64,000 nt of DNA from contig CAJQUW010011626.1 of assembly GCA_907163375.1 (NCBI GenBank), forward strand, positions 484,331 to 548,330, in the 5' to 3' direction. Under the pieces are notes generated by a model. It saw only the letters and a list, made by a program, of their open reading frames with translations. It did not search any database and was not told where the DNA came from. The translations under genes and the position numbers were made by a program. Source of the stretch: Prostheceraeus crozeri. Lineage: Eukaryota > Platyhelminthes > Polycladida > Euryleptidae. Below, piece by piece: positions 34,601 through 47,519 of this stretch; the stretch's first letter is position 1; the number at the start of each line of letters is the position of its first letter.

Positions 34601-35450
34601 GCATCCAATTGACTGATTTGGCGCGCCGTCAAGCACAAATGCCATTATAATTTGTTGGTCTTGAACTTCGATCACTGGAGCAACATGGGCCAGCAGCATA
34701 TATTTCTTCAGTCACAAGTACTGATTCCAGAGGCGTTCGAATGTCAGAAGTCAGGGAAGATTTCAATTCCAAAGTCCATGTCGAAGAAAGCTTCTCGAAG
34801 TAAATGCTGCAGGCAACGTGTCCTATCTGAGTTCATCGATGAAGAAAAAGCATACTAGTTTACACAGGATATAGCCTCAACTGTTGACCGAACTCGATAT
34901 ATTGCAATATCCGATCCTCGAGCTTCGGATTGGCTTACAGTCACGCCAAGCCCTGGTCTTGAACAAAAGCTGGAACCGAATGAGTTCCAATGTCTTTTGA
35001 AAATGAGGCTTGGCTTACCTTTAAATAAAAATAATATCGTATGCCCTATGTGACCCGGAAAGGTTTTATGTATTTCGGGCTACCATGCTCTGACAAGTAG
35101 ACATGGACCGGACATTATTCAGCGGCATAACAAGCTCGAAGACTCAGTTTATTCGCACTGTCGCACCGCCAAGTTGAGTCACAAACTAGGACAAGATGTA
35201 CGTCTAACAGGCGACGATCATCGGCCAGCAGATGTCCTAATGCCATCTTGGTCATTCGGACAGTCAGCCGCTTTTGATATTGTTGTGATGCACCCGCCCA
35301 TGGAGCGAGCACACAGAGGAATGTCTTAAAGTGGCTGAAGGGAGGAAAAACAAACCAACGAGGAGAAATGCCACCAGCTTGGTTGGAAGTGTATTCCGTT
35401 AGTTGTGACAGTATAAGGTGTGTGGGGCGATAAGCGACAGTGGCACTTCA
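31678..35450 (+). pseudogene. Decayed RT-encoding retroelement with C-terminal nuclease-like block
   Basis: In order: a C2H2-type finger, CPVAECNSVLTPTSVITHLEQH (about 31868-31935); RT pieces FKPHQLG...GVEKVIHKMR and FVILNIDLCNAFTTISRQ (32660-32815); AQQGDPSGPLLFPLGLNGL and WHLDDGTL (32925-33050); GLSLNLHKCEIF and DPQIALQLLRFCSGFCKFAH (34270-34520); and HALTSRHGPDIIQRHNKLED followed by RPADVLMPSWSFGQSAAFDI (about 35085-35285). The last block has the D...D spacing of restriction-like endonucleases of early-branching non-LTR elements. I recall this protein family as repetitive in sponges, corals and molluscs but cannot name the clade. About 1.1 kb without family sequence separates the YxDD-type block from the thumb region. 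Multiple stops and frame changes; inactive. Confidence 0.6.
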
Positions 35451-35683
35451 AAGGATAACAGACCGATAAGCCCTTCAAATAAATGCATACCACAATGCCA
35501 TTCGCAGAGAAATGTACCAACAGCTTAGCATCTTTCTTGCCGGGTCTAATGCAACGGCTTTGTTGGCCAGAACTACCCGAAACAATTGATTTCGCTTTTT
35601 TTCTTTTTATTTATAAAGGTCTCGCTGAACATTTAGTCTTCCTTAATCATTATATAAGGTTTGACAGGTTAATAGGTATTGTT

Positions 35684-36532
35684 AGGCTTGCCGTTGGGAT
35701 GAATTGCCAACCCAATCCTAATGAGAATTTCTATTGGGATCCCAATAGATCCCAATAGCCTGCTTTAGAGTCGACCTCAAGCTGCATCGGTGCTTAACGC
35801 CTAGGTCAACCATATGTTACTTTTTGCATTGATGAAGGCCACGGACGTAGGCCTAGGACTATACTGGCCTTAATAGTAATGCAGGCTTTAATTGATCTTG
35901 CATAATTCTGTATAATAGGCCTACTGTGTGACTAAATTTTTCACCAAGACTGCCTTCACCTAAGAGCTTATAGGGCCTACGTGTTTAACTGATATGTACA
36001 TACGAGCTACAAACACACCTGGTATTAATTAAGCCTATATCGGATATTGCGTTGCCAATAAACAGCTCTCCACACGGGCTCTTTTCGCAGTGTGACACTG
36101 TTACAGCGTAATGCTATTACCCGTTTCAATCAATGCCTCATACGCACGACCAAAGCACGAGTCGAGGCACAAGAAGGCATCCGAATCAAGCCATTATTTT
36201 TAGCAACTAGGGAAGTTAAAGCCATAGAGTATCAGGGTTAAAGCTGACTGCGTCAATTTGTGTGAATCACACTAAGAGCTCTCAATGCTCGAATTCGAGA
36301 GAGGCAAAGTCAGACTGAAGACACAGCAAAATGAATTGCTCAGTACAACCCGAAAACATTTGTAACGTACTGACTAATATCAACGATTACATGTATTCTT
36401 TGCTGGGAGAGGGCTTATTGGGATCTATTGGGATTTATTGGGATTGGGGTGGATTTTCGGTAGCCCAATCCCAACCCAACCCAATAGCTATTGGGATCCC
36501 AATTGAGATCCCAATCCCAACGGCAAGCCTGG
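35684..36532. mobile_element. Non-autonomous hAT element (849 bp) rich in 'ttgggat'
   Basis: Left end aggcttgccgttgggat, right end atcccaacggcaagcctgg, a TIR of 17 bp or more. The 8-bp duplication gtattgtt lies at 35676-35683 and 36533-36540, perfect. Both subterminal regions are built of repeated tattgggatc/gatcccaata words (35725-35760 and 36410-36520), giving strong local self-complementarity. No transposase. Confidence 0.8.
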
Positions 36533-36633
36533 GTATTGTTTTTTAATCATTCTGTTTGCATCATTCTTTGATTTCATTAATATAATCTTTATACATGTAG
36601 TACATAAATAAAAAAATTGTTTTGCATGCATTT

Positions 36634-37082
36634 GTTGTAATATAACGAGATATAACGAGTGTTTATCTGGACAAAGGTGACTAACCTGGAGCCAATTTGA
36701 ACAAAGAGTTCACTTTCGTTTAGGTCTGCGTGCGGGTTGCACGCAGAACTAGGTCTCAGATGGTTAATCTGAGTAAGCTCTGTTGAGAGCTTTCCCCTTT
36801 ATTCTTCCCTTTGTACATAGACTCGAGTCATCTTCCCAACTTATATTAGTGGTTCTTCCCTTCTTGTGAATATTCCCAGAGTGAATTAGGGATGTCTTCC
36901 CTAATGTTGTACTGATGTCACGTTGTGGATAATGCCTTGTGGTGAGTTACCAGAGCTGCCGGGCTCAATCGATGTAAATAAGCTATTAACAGTTAGCCTA
37001 TTACGTATTAACCCTTTGTTAGAATGCATTCCTTTAAGCCATTAGATCCTCACGCTACCAATCAAAGGATCCGTTTATTACA
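36634..37082 (+). mobile_element. Probable solo or 5' LTR of a Gypsy-like LTR element (fossil)
   Basis: Begins TGTAATATAAC and ends TTTATTACA, so the ends carry the short TG...CA inverted repeat expected of LTRs. It is followed directly by ACTGGTGTCATGC, which resembles the 'aactggtgtca' segment that follows the 5' LTR in Gypsy-type elements. No internal coding region of the family is recognisable downstream and no second LTR is seen in the window, so it is a fragment. Age cannot be judged from one LTR. Confidence 0.4.
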
Positions 37083-37089
37083 ACTGGTG

Positions 37090-38960
37090 TCATGCACTTC
37101 AAATTCCGAAAGAAGTCGCTGAAATTTAAGGCGAGGAGATAAACAAATAAACATGAATTCATAGCAATGTGTTTTGACGCTTCCTGTCCTTCTGTGGTTT
37201 TTAAATATCGTTTTCATGTGTCAGTCGATAGTTTAACCCTATGTCAAACATCTTTTGCTTAATTTGTTTCATACTATTTGAGCACTCATACCAAACATAG
37301 TCACACGCATTAAAATACGTTTGAAGGACGGGTCAGCACTTTTATGATCGTACGCCTATCTTATCAGCAACTTAAACACTATGCTTTACCGAAGCCGATG
37401 TCTATTAATGCAAGAATTGGCCGGCAGGTCGGCCGGTTAATTTAATTAGACATTCAGTCTAGAATAAATTGCTTAAATCAGCAAGGACTAACCTTTGGCG
37501 AAACACATTAAATAATTAATTAAATAACAAATCATACTATACAGTTAGTAAAACCACTGCGAAGATTAAAATATAATTATATGCCAATAACATTCAAATG
37601 GTAGGCATCCTGTGTAAATATGTGTAGAATAAGAACAAAAATAATAACTTACACTAGAAATCCTGCCGGTCTGCAACAGTGTGTGTTGGGCTTTGTAGTA
37701 ATTGCAACATTTGCTCATATTATGACTAAATTTTAATCTACATGTCTGTCGCTCAGATGCTTACACATGTCAGGATTGCGTCAGAATGAATTTAATGCAT
37801 TGATTGAGGAGAAGATGAAGTCGAAGATAGCGATAAGTGAAAAGAATTTGATCCCTCCAAAGGACCCATGGGGCGTTCACTGCAGGTTAAAGGAAGGAAC
37901 AACTAAAACAGATCGTCTAATCGAAAGCATGTGCAATTGAGGTCATCAGCAGGAACTTGGGTAAGGATTCTTGTTTCGGACCCTACTCCTGAACGCTCAA
38001 ACTCACCTAAGTGGGGTTCTGCTGTATGAAAACAGCCTCGAAATTAATTAAATGAATGAAAGCACGCCCAATTATTAAGAAGCTGCTTAGCAGCAAAGTG
38101 TCAGTGTTTCAATAAAGTTTCACTATATTTATGCAGCTGCTTCTTCGAAAGACTTTCTCGATGAAATCCTTTTCCAATGTACAGATTTGCCCATATCTTA
38201 AAACTTGTCCAGCAAACACTCTAGCTCCTGTCCTGTAGGGCATACAGTTTTGTGGAAAGGTTAAAAGAGTGACAAGGAAATTAAAATGGTCGACTTAATG
38301 AAGAACAGATGTTATTGTGCCAGAGTCTGTGATTTTTATATTAATATCAAGAATTCCACCTGTTTGTTATTACTCCCACATAATTTGAAATTATCTATAG
38401 GTATGTTTTGTGATATAAATATTGCGACCTGTTCTTTAAGCAGTTAAAAATGATTACCGGCAACTTAAACATGCAGTTCAAACCCTTACATCTCAAATGA
38501 AGTTTCCAGAATCATGTATTCTTCTAGCCTGTCTATATTTCGGAAGCATTGTGTATTCCTCAACCTATCTATATAAAATTATTCCAGATTTTGAATAATT
38601 TGCGTCGGTGCTTAAGTGCAGCGGATGGTCGTTTCTGTCGCATGCTCCTGCAAGTTCTTCGTTCCTCGTCGTATATGTGGTTCCAGCCTGTGATTCTTGT
38701 AGAAAATTATATCATCCGAATCCTCGCATCATCAGCTCCTCCGTCATTGCAAAAGTTTTTTGAGAATTCGACTCCTTCGCACCTTATTCTGGAAATTATA
38801 TATCATCTCTGTCGATCATAGTGATTTCATCTCATTACCTCTTCTTGGTCGTCTGTTGTGTGCGTGACTGAAAAATTTTGACGTCATCATCAATTGACCA
38901 CGTTTGTCGCTGGAATTGACATTTTCTTAGAATTGGACATTGATCTGACTTCAAACTAGC
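37090..38960. other. Stretch without a recognised gene
   Basis: No product recognised in any frame. A short coding-like run at 37800-37910 (reading ...LIEEKMKSKIAISEKNLIPP) and a 90-codon frame at 38549-38821 remain unassigned. Confidence 0.4.
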
Positions 38961-38964
38961 TAAT

Positions 38965-39035
38965 TCTTCAGTAGTCGAGTGGTTTGGACGCACGACTATC
39001 AATCTCAAAGCACGGGTTCAAATCTCTCACTTTTC
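38965..39035 (+). repeat. tRNA-like Pol III box pair (SINE head or tRNA pseudogene)
   Basis: A-box-like gtagtcgagtgg at 38971-38982 and B-box-like gggttcaaatc at 39014-39024 are about 42 bases apart, the usual tRNA spacing. The anticodon stem does not pair well, so it is not a functional tRNA. No poly-A or repeat tail was identified. Confidence 0.35.
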
Positions 39036-39590
39036 ATTTTTGTCAACTTCATGTGAAATGAGTGTCAGAAGCACAGAATTATATAGGTCGTCTCTTCTTC
39101 TGTTTGACTAGATAGGAAACATTGGAACATGTAATGTTACTGAAATGGCGCAATCTGCTGACATAATACCATAGCGATCGAACAATGAGCAACCAGTTCA
39201 ACATTAAACACGCCAAATTGTGCTAAGTTTCAATGACTGTTATCAACCGGATCACACAGCAAAGAGACACAGTCGATGTCAAGTTGTACCTAGAAGTTTG
39301 TGAACGTTTTTTCGTGCGCCTGCTAACTTTTTTAATAATGATCGGACTGCCCAACATTATCGAGAAAACTTTTGCGCAATGATCTGAATTCTTCGAATCT
39401 GAAGGAATCGTGGCGATCGGAGCATTTTAAAGGAATTCAGAGCAATCCGCAAATGACGCACGACTATTTTTCCTATCTCTGTAAGGTAATAAAAATCTCT
39501 TTTTGCCCACTTATTAAGTTCCTGCATGTGCCATCTGTTTGAATCAGTTTGCACTTCTAGCAAAGTGACACGATTAAACAATCTAATTCT

Positions 39591-42545
39591 GTGGTCAGAA
39601 GTAACAATCCGGTTACGTTTGAAAACGTCAGAAGATTATCTGCATCGAAATTAAGGCAATTGAATAAAGACCAACTTACTTCTGCTCCTACGGATGCGAT
39701 CAGCAACTTTGACTCCTTTTCTTCGGGCTCTCAAGCTGGCAAGAGAGATGGCTTTTTGTCTTCACTCTCTAAGCAAGATTTTGAAAATATTTTGGAGACA
39801 AAGTTCACATCACATCTCAGTTCTCTCCAAAAGACCATTTCGGCGTTGATGGAAAGTCAAGACCGCTTAGAAGCGGAATGCGGCTACTAGTCCGGGAGCC
39901 AGCGTGAAGTTGTGCAGGGAACGAGGTAGTACATAAAACTTTCACATAGCATATTACACCTCTAACCTACTGCAAAACTTCGCGTCTGCCGGATCAGATC
40001 ATTTGCTTTTCAGAAATAGAGAGGATAACACAATCCTATGCATTTCCAATGGTAAAATTGTGACATTTAAGGTGTTGACTCCTTTTTTTCGAGTTTTTGC
40101 TCATAAAAGTTACACAGATTGGTATTTTGTTGAACTGGTTATTATAGAAATCATCTACAGATCATGATCTTTCAAATGAGTTATTATTCAGTGACAGAGG
40201 ATGAAGCAAAGTGTACAAACAGACATGTATGATGTAATGTTTAATTAGATTCCTAATGTTTCAGACAATGAAATCGTTATCCCTAACTATGCCTTGTGCC
40301 GACAGGATCGAATGGATGGAAGACGTGGAGGTGGAGTATGCGCCTACATACGCTCTGATTTGAAATTCAGTGTACTGGATACAACAACCAAAGCTGACTT
40401 TTTTGATTGTTTAGCAATCTACCTCTCGCGGTATGATGTAACTTTCGTCGCTCTCTATATACCTCCAAATTTGAATGCCTCTCAACTGTACGAAGTTCAG
40501 ACTTTCATCGTCGACATATGCGACTCAGTGAATTGCTCACAATTTATGATTGTAGGAGATTTCAATCTTTTCCGAACTCAGACTCTCGAAACACAATTGA
40601 ATTTGATTCAAATAGTGAACTCACCAACTATCAAAGATTCTATTTTGGATAAAGTCATGATTAGTGAATCTTTATATCCGTTTTACTTTGCTGACTCTGA
40701 CAGTAATCCAGTAACTATTCGTGCGCCAATCGGAAATGCAGACCATAATGTAAAAACAGTTGAACCCAGTCAACAAAATTGTATTCCCGAGAAAAATAAA
40801 TGCCAAGATGTTCTGATCTATGATTATCGTGAAAGTCACGTTTCTCATTTCAAAGAAAAGCTAGTCAGCTTTCCGTGGCATCAGTTTTATCGACTAAGAG
40901 AATCTATCGACTATAAGTGTGATTTATTGAATGACATTGTTCGCGGCGCCATGCTCAGTTCAATTCCTCATACTATTGTATCTATGAATGGAAAAGAAAA
41001 CCCGTGGTTTACCCCAAAATTGAAGCATCTGGTAAACCTTCGCTTTTCTGCATACCGCCAGGGAAATTTTCCTTTGTATGGATACTATCGTCAAAAAGTG
41101 AAGGAGGTAATTGATAAAGCTAAAAAGAATTGGATTGCTAGGGAAAAAGCGAAGTCTAATGGTCTGTGGAGTATTTGGAACAAAATGAACAATAAATTAG
41201 AGATATTTCAATTAACGATTTCCATTGACGTTGCTGAAAATTTAAATCAAAAGTTTGCATCAGTATTTAGTGAAACTCCTAATTGGGATTTATTCCAAAA
41301 CATGATTACGAAAAATGCGGGCGAATGGGACATAACGGTCAATGTAGAAGACATTGAAAAGTTACTGAGCAAACTGAAGAAGAACAAGGCCGCCGGAAGC
41401 GATGGTATCCCACCTTATTTGGTCCGAGAAGCCTCTGCGGAATTGTCTGGACCATTGTCCCATATAATTGCGCTGTCAATCGGTTCGAAGAAAGTCCTTG
41501 TAACATGGAAGCTGGCAAACGTCTCCCTGGTGCAGAAATGCAGAAACACTTCCTTTGACGAATTCCAATATCAGTTCTACCAGTGTTTTCGAAAGTGCTG
41601 GAAGGCTACATCCTTGAGAACATGAAAGATCAGCTACTTGAGAGCTCAGTGACTTCGGGAGTTCCACAAGGTGGCAAATTATCTCCATTTTTATTTTACG
41701 TTCATATTCGTTCATTGCAACCAAAGCGACCTGAAGTGCTGCTCTCAAAGTATGCGGATGATGTTGTATACGGAATTCCTTTTTCTAGTATTTCCAACAT
41801 TGAGATATTAATCAATGAAGAAATGGAGCACGTGCAAGCTTGGTGCAACTCTAATGGATTGCAATTAAATTAGCAAAAGACGAAAATGATGAAGATAGTG
41901 AAACCTATGTATGCTATCACCACTCCTACAAATGTTAACTTTTGTCAACAACCGCGTATTCTTGGTGTTCTTTATAACGAGAAGTTCACTTGGGACAGTC
42001 ACATTCAAAATGTTTGCAAAATAGCTTACCAACGCCTGTATGTCATTAAGCGCCTAAAACGATTTTTGAAAGTCGATGATCTTGTGCAATTATACAACGC
42101 CACAGTGTTGTCCATCTTGGAATACAACTCCCCCCTCATCATCGGGATAAACAAGAAAGGTACTGAAAATTCGACGAAGATCACATCGAATTATTTGTTG
42201 GCCTCATTGCAACTGTGCAAAATTCATACCTCTCGAATCCCGCCGTCAAGCTTCAGCATTGAAACTGTTCCACGGAATATCAGACCATCGTAGTCCACTA
42301 TACGACCTCCGACCAAAAGTCCTGTCTTATTCGGCAAATACCAAGTACCTATTTCTCGGACTGGAACACGAGAAGCATCCTTCTTGCCTTTCTGTGTGTC
42401 TTTGTGCAATCAACTGTGGAAACATGAGCGCAACGTTGACTTTTGAATTGCTTTCAGTTTTTCTTTTTCTTATCTTTTGTCATATCAGTAATAACGATTT
42501 TGTAAAAACTGCTTACCATTTCATCAATAAACATATTACTACTAC
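39591..42545 (+). pseudogene. LINE (CR1/jockey group), internally deleted and interrupted
   Basis: 39591-39887 reads as an ORF1-like coiled coil (DFENILETKFTSHLSSLQKT). After a TIR insertion at 39888-40225, 40294-41625 carries the AP-type endonuclease second half (RGGGVCAYIR, MIVGDFNL, and DHN where SDH is expected) and the RT finger KNKAAGSDGIPPYLV. 41583-41873 has the palm (SGVPQGGKLSPFLF, KYADDVVYG); 41886-42293 has the C-terminal 'ILGVLYNEKFTWDSHIQNV' and YNATVLSILEYNSP. RT motifs between the finger and SGVPQG are deleted. The 3' end shows AATAAA then a (tac)n tail near 42530-42550, as in CR1/L2-type LINEs. Confidence 0.8.
39888..40225. mobile_element. Lone 338-bp TIR of the TAGTCCGGGAGCC family
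   Basis: Nearly identical to the left arm of the palindrome at 48904-49248, starting TAGTCCGGGAGCC and breaking off at acaaacagaca. The mirror arm is missing. It sits between LINE ORF1 and endonuclease sequence, so it inserted into, or recombined within, that LINE. Confidence 0.8.
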
Positions 42546-42549
42546 TACT

Positions 42550-45079
42550 AATTTCACTATCATGGGGTAGCTCACATAACACGTTGAGCTTAAAGGTGCA
42601 ATGAGTAATAGAATTCAATGCAACCTAGGGCCTACTACCCGAACATTTGACAATGGATTGTGAATAATTGTTTGATAAGTTAACGGCACGCGATAAATCC
42701 TGATTGACGCTGTATGGATATAGCGACACTCCCGTACGGTCTTGGGACACTCCCGAACGGGAAAAAATTGATGATGGTTTAGTGAGCTCATTGTTCCAGA
42801 TTCTTTTGCGTCAGCTCGCGGTCATCAACATAAACTCAAAAGATCTGATTATAAACTGTAGTGGAGAGAGCTCTCAATTGACGTCACAAATCACCAGTAT
42901 TCCTCCACAAGTGAAGAAGTAAATCTCACTTCAGTGAGGCACTTTAAATCAAGTTTGCACATGTATCATCCGCTTATGTTATTATTACATCAATGTCCAT
43001 GTGGGTCATCATTTTTTATTTTTTAATTTGCTTGTGTCTGATTGACTTTGATAATGCAGGTAACATTATCGTAAATTATTTAGTAGGCCTATAACTCATT
43101 AGATTAGTAAATAAGTCATTATGCGCACTACTGCCCATCAAACAAAACATGATAACAAAGTGCTAACTTCATGCTAACTTCACAGCGTAACCACGTTAAT
43201 TTTTAAACTTGAATTTCTCAAAGGCGACTGTGAGTTTGCGGAATCGCATTGATAATGAAGATGCTTCTAATAGAATCCCGCTGCAATAAAAATGGCTCCT
43301 GGTTCTGCTAGCTTCACACACGGGATGAAAACGGCGCAAGCCAAGAAGTTCAGATTGATGATTTTATCAAGACTAGAGTCAGTCATTCAATGATGATTGA
43401 ATATGATCATATGGGAAGAGGTACAATGATGTTCCGTAGCAGAAGTCACGAATGCATTAATTATTGCTGGATGAATGAAATTGCAAGTCAATAATTTAGC
43501 TTTTTTGCCAATCTTGGCAAATGTGAATAGCAAAGTGCTTAAATATATGTACAACTTATATACTCACTTTGGTAAACAGCCGATTATATTTAATTATCCA
43601 ACATGTACAATGGTTCTCAATACACATAGGCCCTATGGCTCTAATTGTATTAATTGTATAGAATGTTATGACATCTCCTTTCAATCAGATGCTTGAACTG
43701 TTGACGCAAACAAGCATTCATCAATGACTTTTCTTGCGATGTTTACACTTGTGATTTCTGAATGATGAGACAAAGCGAGTGCCTTGGCATTCATAAAAGT
43801 GCAGTCAACAAGATTCCAGAGCGAACTGCCAGTGTGCCACCCATCTTATGTGCGCCAATAGTAAACCAATTAAACCATGTTCAATGTAATGCATTGAATG
43901 CAGAACTATGGTAGTTAGCGATTCTCACATTTGGATTTTTGAATAAATTGAACACTCGTATTAGTAAAATATTCTATCTTTCATGTGTAATATTTATGCA
44001 TGTAGGGAATTTTTGAACGAAGAAATTTTCATGTATTGGTGTTAATGATCATATTTTTGCAATGAGAGTAATCTGCATGCTTAATTCTCCAATGTTAAGT
44101 TGAATCAAATAATGACGATTGTTTCATTGCGGCAGCTTGCACCAACTAAGGCTCGTGTATGTAGTTGGCATTTCATTCAAGTAGCCTATGCGAACAATAG
44201 GTACTGAAAGGCATGTTGTTTCAATATGTCGTCACTGCAGCGACAATATCGCATATGTGCATTTTTAGCAATTTTCGTTTTTTTCGACAAATGTTATATC
44301 AATGCTTATCCGGATCGTGTGTCAAAATTTCAGCGACTAATGAAACCTCTAGATCTTAAAGAAAAGTCACCTAAAAGCTTCGCCCTTGACTTTTAGCAAG
44401 TAATATCTCACATGTGCATTCATAATATAATATGGATTACACTCAATTGCAACCCCCGCTTTAATTCAATTTGTGTTTGAAAATATCTTGTCGATGGTAA
44501 AAGGATGCTAAAAGGCACATACTAGATGTCTCCCATTATCGATAAGTATCGTAAGCTACAGACAGTTTTTGCTTCTCCTGAAAGGCTTGTAATTTGACAC
44601 ATAGTACGTATTAACCAATAACCTTTGAAATCACATATGAGATATTATCGCGACAATGACGATATAAACTCAGCAAAAAAATTGACGATTGAAATACTGT
44701 TTTAGTACTGCACTAGGCGAAAAATGCCACTGGTTCCATCTCTGGCCAAGATGACTCCAATCACGCAATTAATTGCATATTGAATACATTGATAATAATC
44801 ATCTTTTATTTATAATTATTGATAGCAAAACCTATATGATAATGGATTATTAATAAAACATAATTTGTCAAAAACTGACCAAAGGCTCGTCCTGGGCCAT
44901 TCAATCAAAAAAATCGTGTTATGCTCGGGCTGAAAGATCTGGCGCGGATCGCAGTGCATGTATTAGAAGCGACTTGACGGAATCTGTGGGAGAATCTTCC
45001 TACTAGTCTACTATTTCGTTTACTCGGTGCTAATCTGGTCGGGCTGGCATCCATGCGGCATACCCTTACACAAAAAAAC
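42550..45079. other. Intergenic stretch, little recognised
   Basis: No gene. At 44238-44665 an inverted pair, gcgacaatatcgcatatgtg and cacatatgagatattatcgc, brackets about 425 bp and a third related string (aatatctcacatgtgcatt) lies inside; this may be an old MITE. The rest shows no structure I can support. Confidence 0.4.
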
Positions 45080-45545
45080 TACTATCCAACCGGTTTTGGA
45101 GTATGTCTCGTCAGCGGTTGCAATGCTACAGAAACATCTAGGCTCAGATTTTGATAGACTTCAGAATAGATGCCATCGGATTATCTGCAGTGTCCCTTTT
45201 AGAAGCCATTGTGATTATGGTCGTTTTTCTGATCTGTCGATGAAGAGAAAAGTTGCGGCTATAAAACTGTTCACCTCTGCTGTTTATGACGAGAACCACA
45301 TTCTCAACGATATTATTCCACCAAAATCTAGTAGATCTGATCGATTTTTGAAGCCTTTCTCTTCTACGACTAGGTATTTGAACTGTTGCATCCCGTTCAT
45401 TACAACTGTTATAAATGAAAACCTTACATGATTTTTCTCTCCTTCTTTACGCATTTTGACACAATTGATTCTTGTAACTTATACTATTCCACAATGTGGT
45501 TTTCAGTATTTTGAAATATGTGATACTTACTTACTTACTTACTTA
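45080..45545 (+). pseudogene. LINE C-terminal fragment with (acttactt)n tail
   Basis: Reads PVLEYVSSAVAMLQKHLGSD, FDRLQNRCHRIICSVPFRS, RSDRFLKPFSSTTRYLNCC and IPFITTVINENLT, the C-terminal tail of an L2/CR1-like LINE ending in 'sfIPff...lN'. About 100 bp of 3' UTR follows, ending in acttacttacttactta at 45527-45544, the short tandem tail usual for these LINEs. 5'-truncated; a different family from the 39.6-kb LINE, judged by the tail. Confidence 0.75.
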
Positions 45546-45820
45546 ATAAGCTGGGAAGAATTTGAAAGCTGCCTTTCAATTTTGACTGCTAGCGAAGGCA
45601 TGTCCAAGCAATCCGTGGGTCAATTTATAACATTTCGACCAAAAGCAAAAAAATGAAATCGATTTAAAAATATTTTAATTAGCTGGTAAAGGCGTAATAT
45701 AAAATGTGATTATTTTTCTCGAACGGACTGATGTAGCTGATTTGACTCCTTATAATTGGCGCAGCATTCAATGCAACTCCGTGAATTTGATTCCGATCAT
45801 GGCATAAAACATAAATAGAA

Positions 45821-46177
45821 TAATTAAACATTGAGTTGCATCCTCAGTTAAAAAACGGAAGAAGGCCTGAATATCTGTCATTTCATCCAATGTCAGGAAT
45901 CATCAGTAGGCATGGTTCATATCAATCACTTCAATTTTATTGCAGTCGCATTAACTTGGGCGATTTGTTTAAAGTGATATTTAATGAATACCCGTCGAAA
46001 GTTTCACTAACTTGCTAATTGCAAGTCTCAAATTTACCCGGGCATGGCTGCAACTTTAATTATGGAGTTGTGTCGATGTTAAGAGCTGCTGATGATTCCT
46101 GATATTGGATGAAATAGCAGCTGTTGAGGTCTGTTTCCATTTTTCAACTGAGGATGCAACTTAATATTCAATAATTA
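45821..46177. mobile_element. Inverted-repeat element (357 bp) with duplicated core
   Basis: Arms of about 85-95 bp: left 'ttgagttgcatcctcagtta' and 'catttcatccaatgtcagga', right 'ttcctgatattggatgaaat' and 'tcaactgaggatgcaactta'. The core (about 45936-46054, with 'gtgatatttaatgaat', 'tcactaacttgctaattg') recurs diverged just outside the right arm at 46200-46334. Either two partial copies lie in tandem or one arm was inserted into a direct repeat. Confidence 0.65.
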
Positions 46178-46824
46178 TATTGTTTACAAAAACAGCATTT
46201 ATTAATTATTACAGGCGCATTAACTCAGTCTAATTGCCAGTAGTGATTTGACGTGATATTTAATGAATCCTCGTCGAAATTTCACTAGCTTGCTAATTGT
46301 AAATCTCATTGCATTTAGCATTCTGGTGCTGCAGCTAGAACATAACTTAATGATCTCGAGTACATTCTCAGTGTTATTTTATCGATACCAGCAACCATCA
46401 GATTGAATCATTTTTATACATACATATACATGAAACACTATTTTATCTAACTTTAGCGCATTCATAACGTTTTTTTGTATAATAGCCACCTCAATTTCAG
46501 ATACGTGATCTTATTTTTAATTTATTGCCATTGAATCGAAATAGTCAGCTGAGGACTGCGTGTAAAACATCATCGAATCGAGGAATACGGAAAAATGACT
46601 TCAACTGATTTATGCGAATGTTGAACAAGCTCGAAATGGATTTTGTTGGAGAAATTTATTGTCAGCTGTCACTTGTACGAATTTTGACCTTCATTCTCAC
46701 GGTATAAAGCAAACGCTCATGCCTTAATGGGAGCGTGTTACACAATTTCTTTGAAGTGAATGTAATGAATTACTCAATGGAATTGCCATGCACACTGCTT
46801 TCATTGAAGATTTTAGATTTAGAG

Positions 46825-47519
46825 CAGTGGTTCACAGCCTTGCATAATTTGTTACCCATGATATTCTTTGAGATTGTCCCATTACCCCCACGTAGGACTA
46901 ACATCACTCTCAAATTATTAGGCATCATATATTATTTCAATAGGTTCAATCTTGTTGATAAAAACCAATGACAGATAAGCCACTTGAAATACCCCTTCAA
47001 CTTAAGACTGAAGATGGGGTGATTAACCGGACTTATTCATTTGCTTCAAGTAGCTATCCAGACTCATTAATACGAGCATGAAGAAAAATAAAAACGAGTA
47101 CATTAAAACGAGTTACAACTGTTCGAATTGTGTAGAACTGCACCTTAAAAACCTCCTGACATTGAGTTGTGAACTGTAACGAGTTGTCACTGCTTTACTG
47201 GCTTCTGGAGGGATTAAGGAAAACCAGGGTGCTCGTTTTTAATCATGACAGAACAATACAGTGTCACAAGTACCAACTCAGTGTGTTTGCGTTGCTTACT
47301 CAGCCAGCTAATGAAATAGTGCATGGTGTATCTTCGCATATAAACGCGGAACAACATGGAACAGGGAAGAAGTACACATGATCACATCGCCACAAGTGAA
47401 CATCCTATGGAAACGTAGCCTAAGAAGGATCAGCATAAATTGTGAGAGGTGTTCCCATTACCCCGAGAAAATTGGCAGATTGCCCCTGTGGGGTAATTTA
47501 CCCTAGGTTGGAACCACTG
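46825..47519. mobile_element. Non-autonomous hAT element (695 bp)
   Basis: Left end CAGTGGTTCACAGCC, right end GGTTGGAACCACTG, a hAT-type terminus. Perfect 8-bp target duplication atttagag at 46817-46824 and 47520-47527. Subterminal 'cccattaccccc' near 46878 and 'cccattaccccg' near 47455 may be binding sites. No transposase. Confidence 0.88.

Noticed and set aside
38965-39035. Functional tRNA gene
   Set aside because: A and B boxes are present but the anticodon stem does not pair; treated as a SINE head or pseudo-tRNA.
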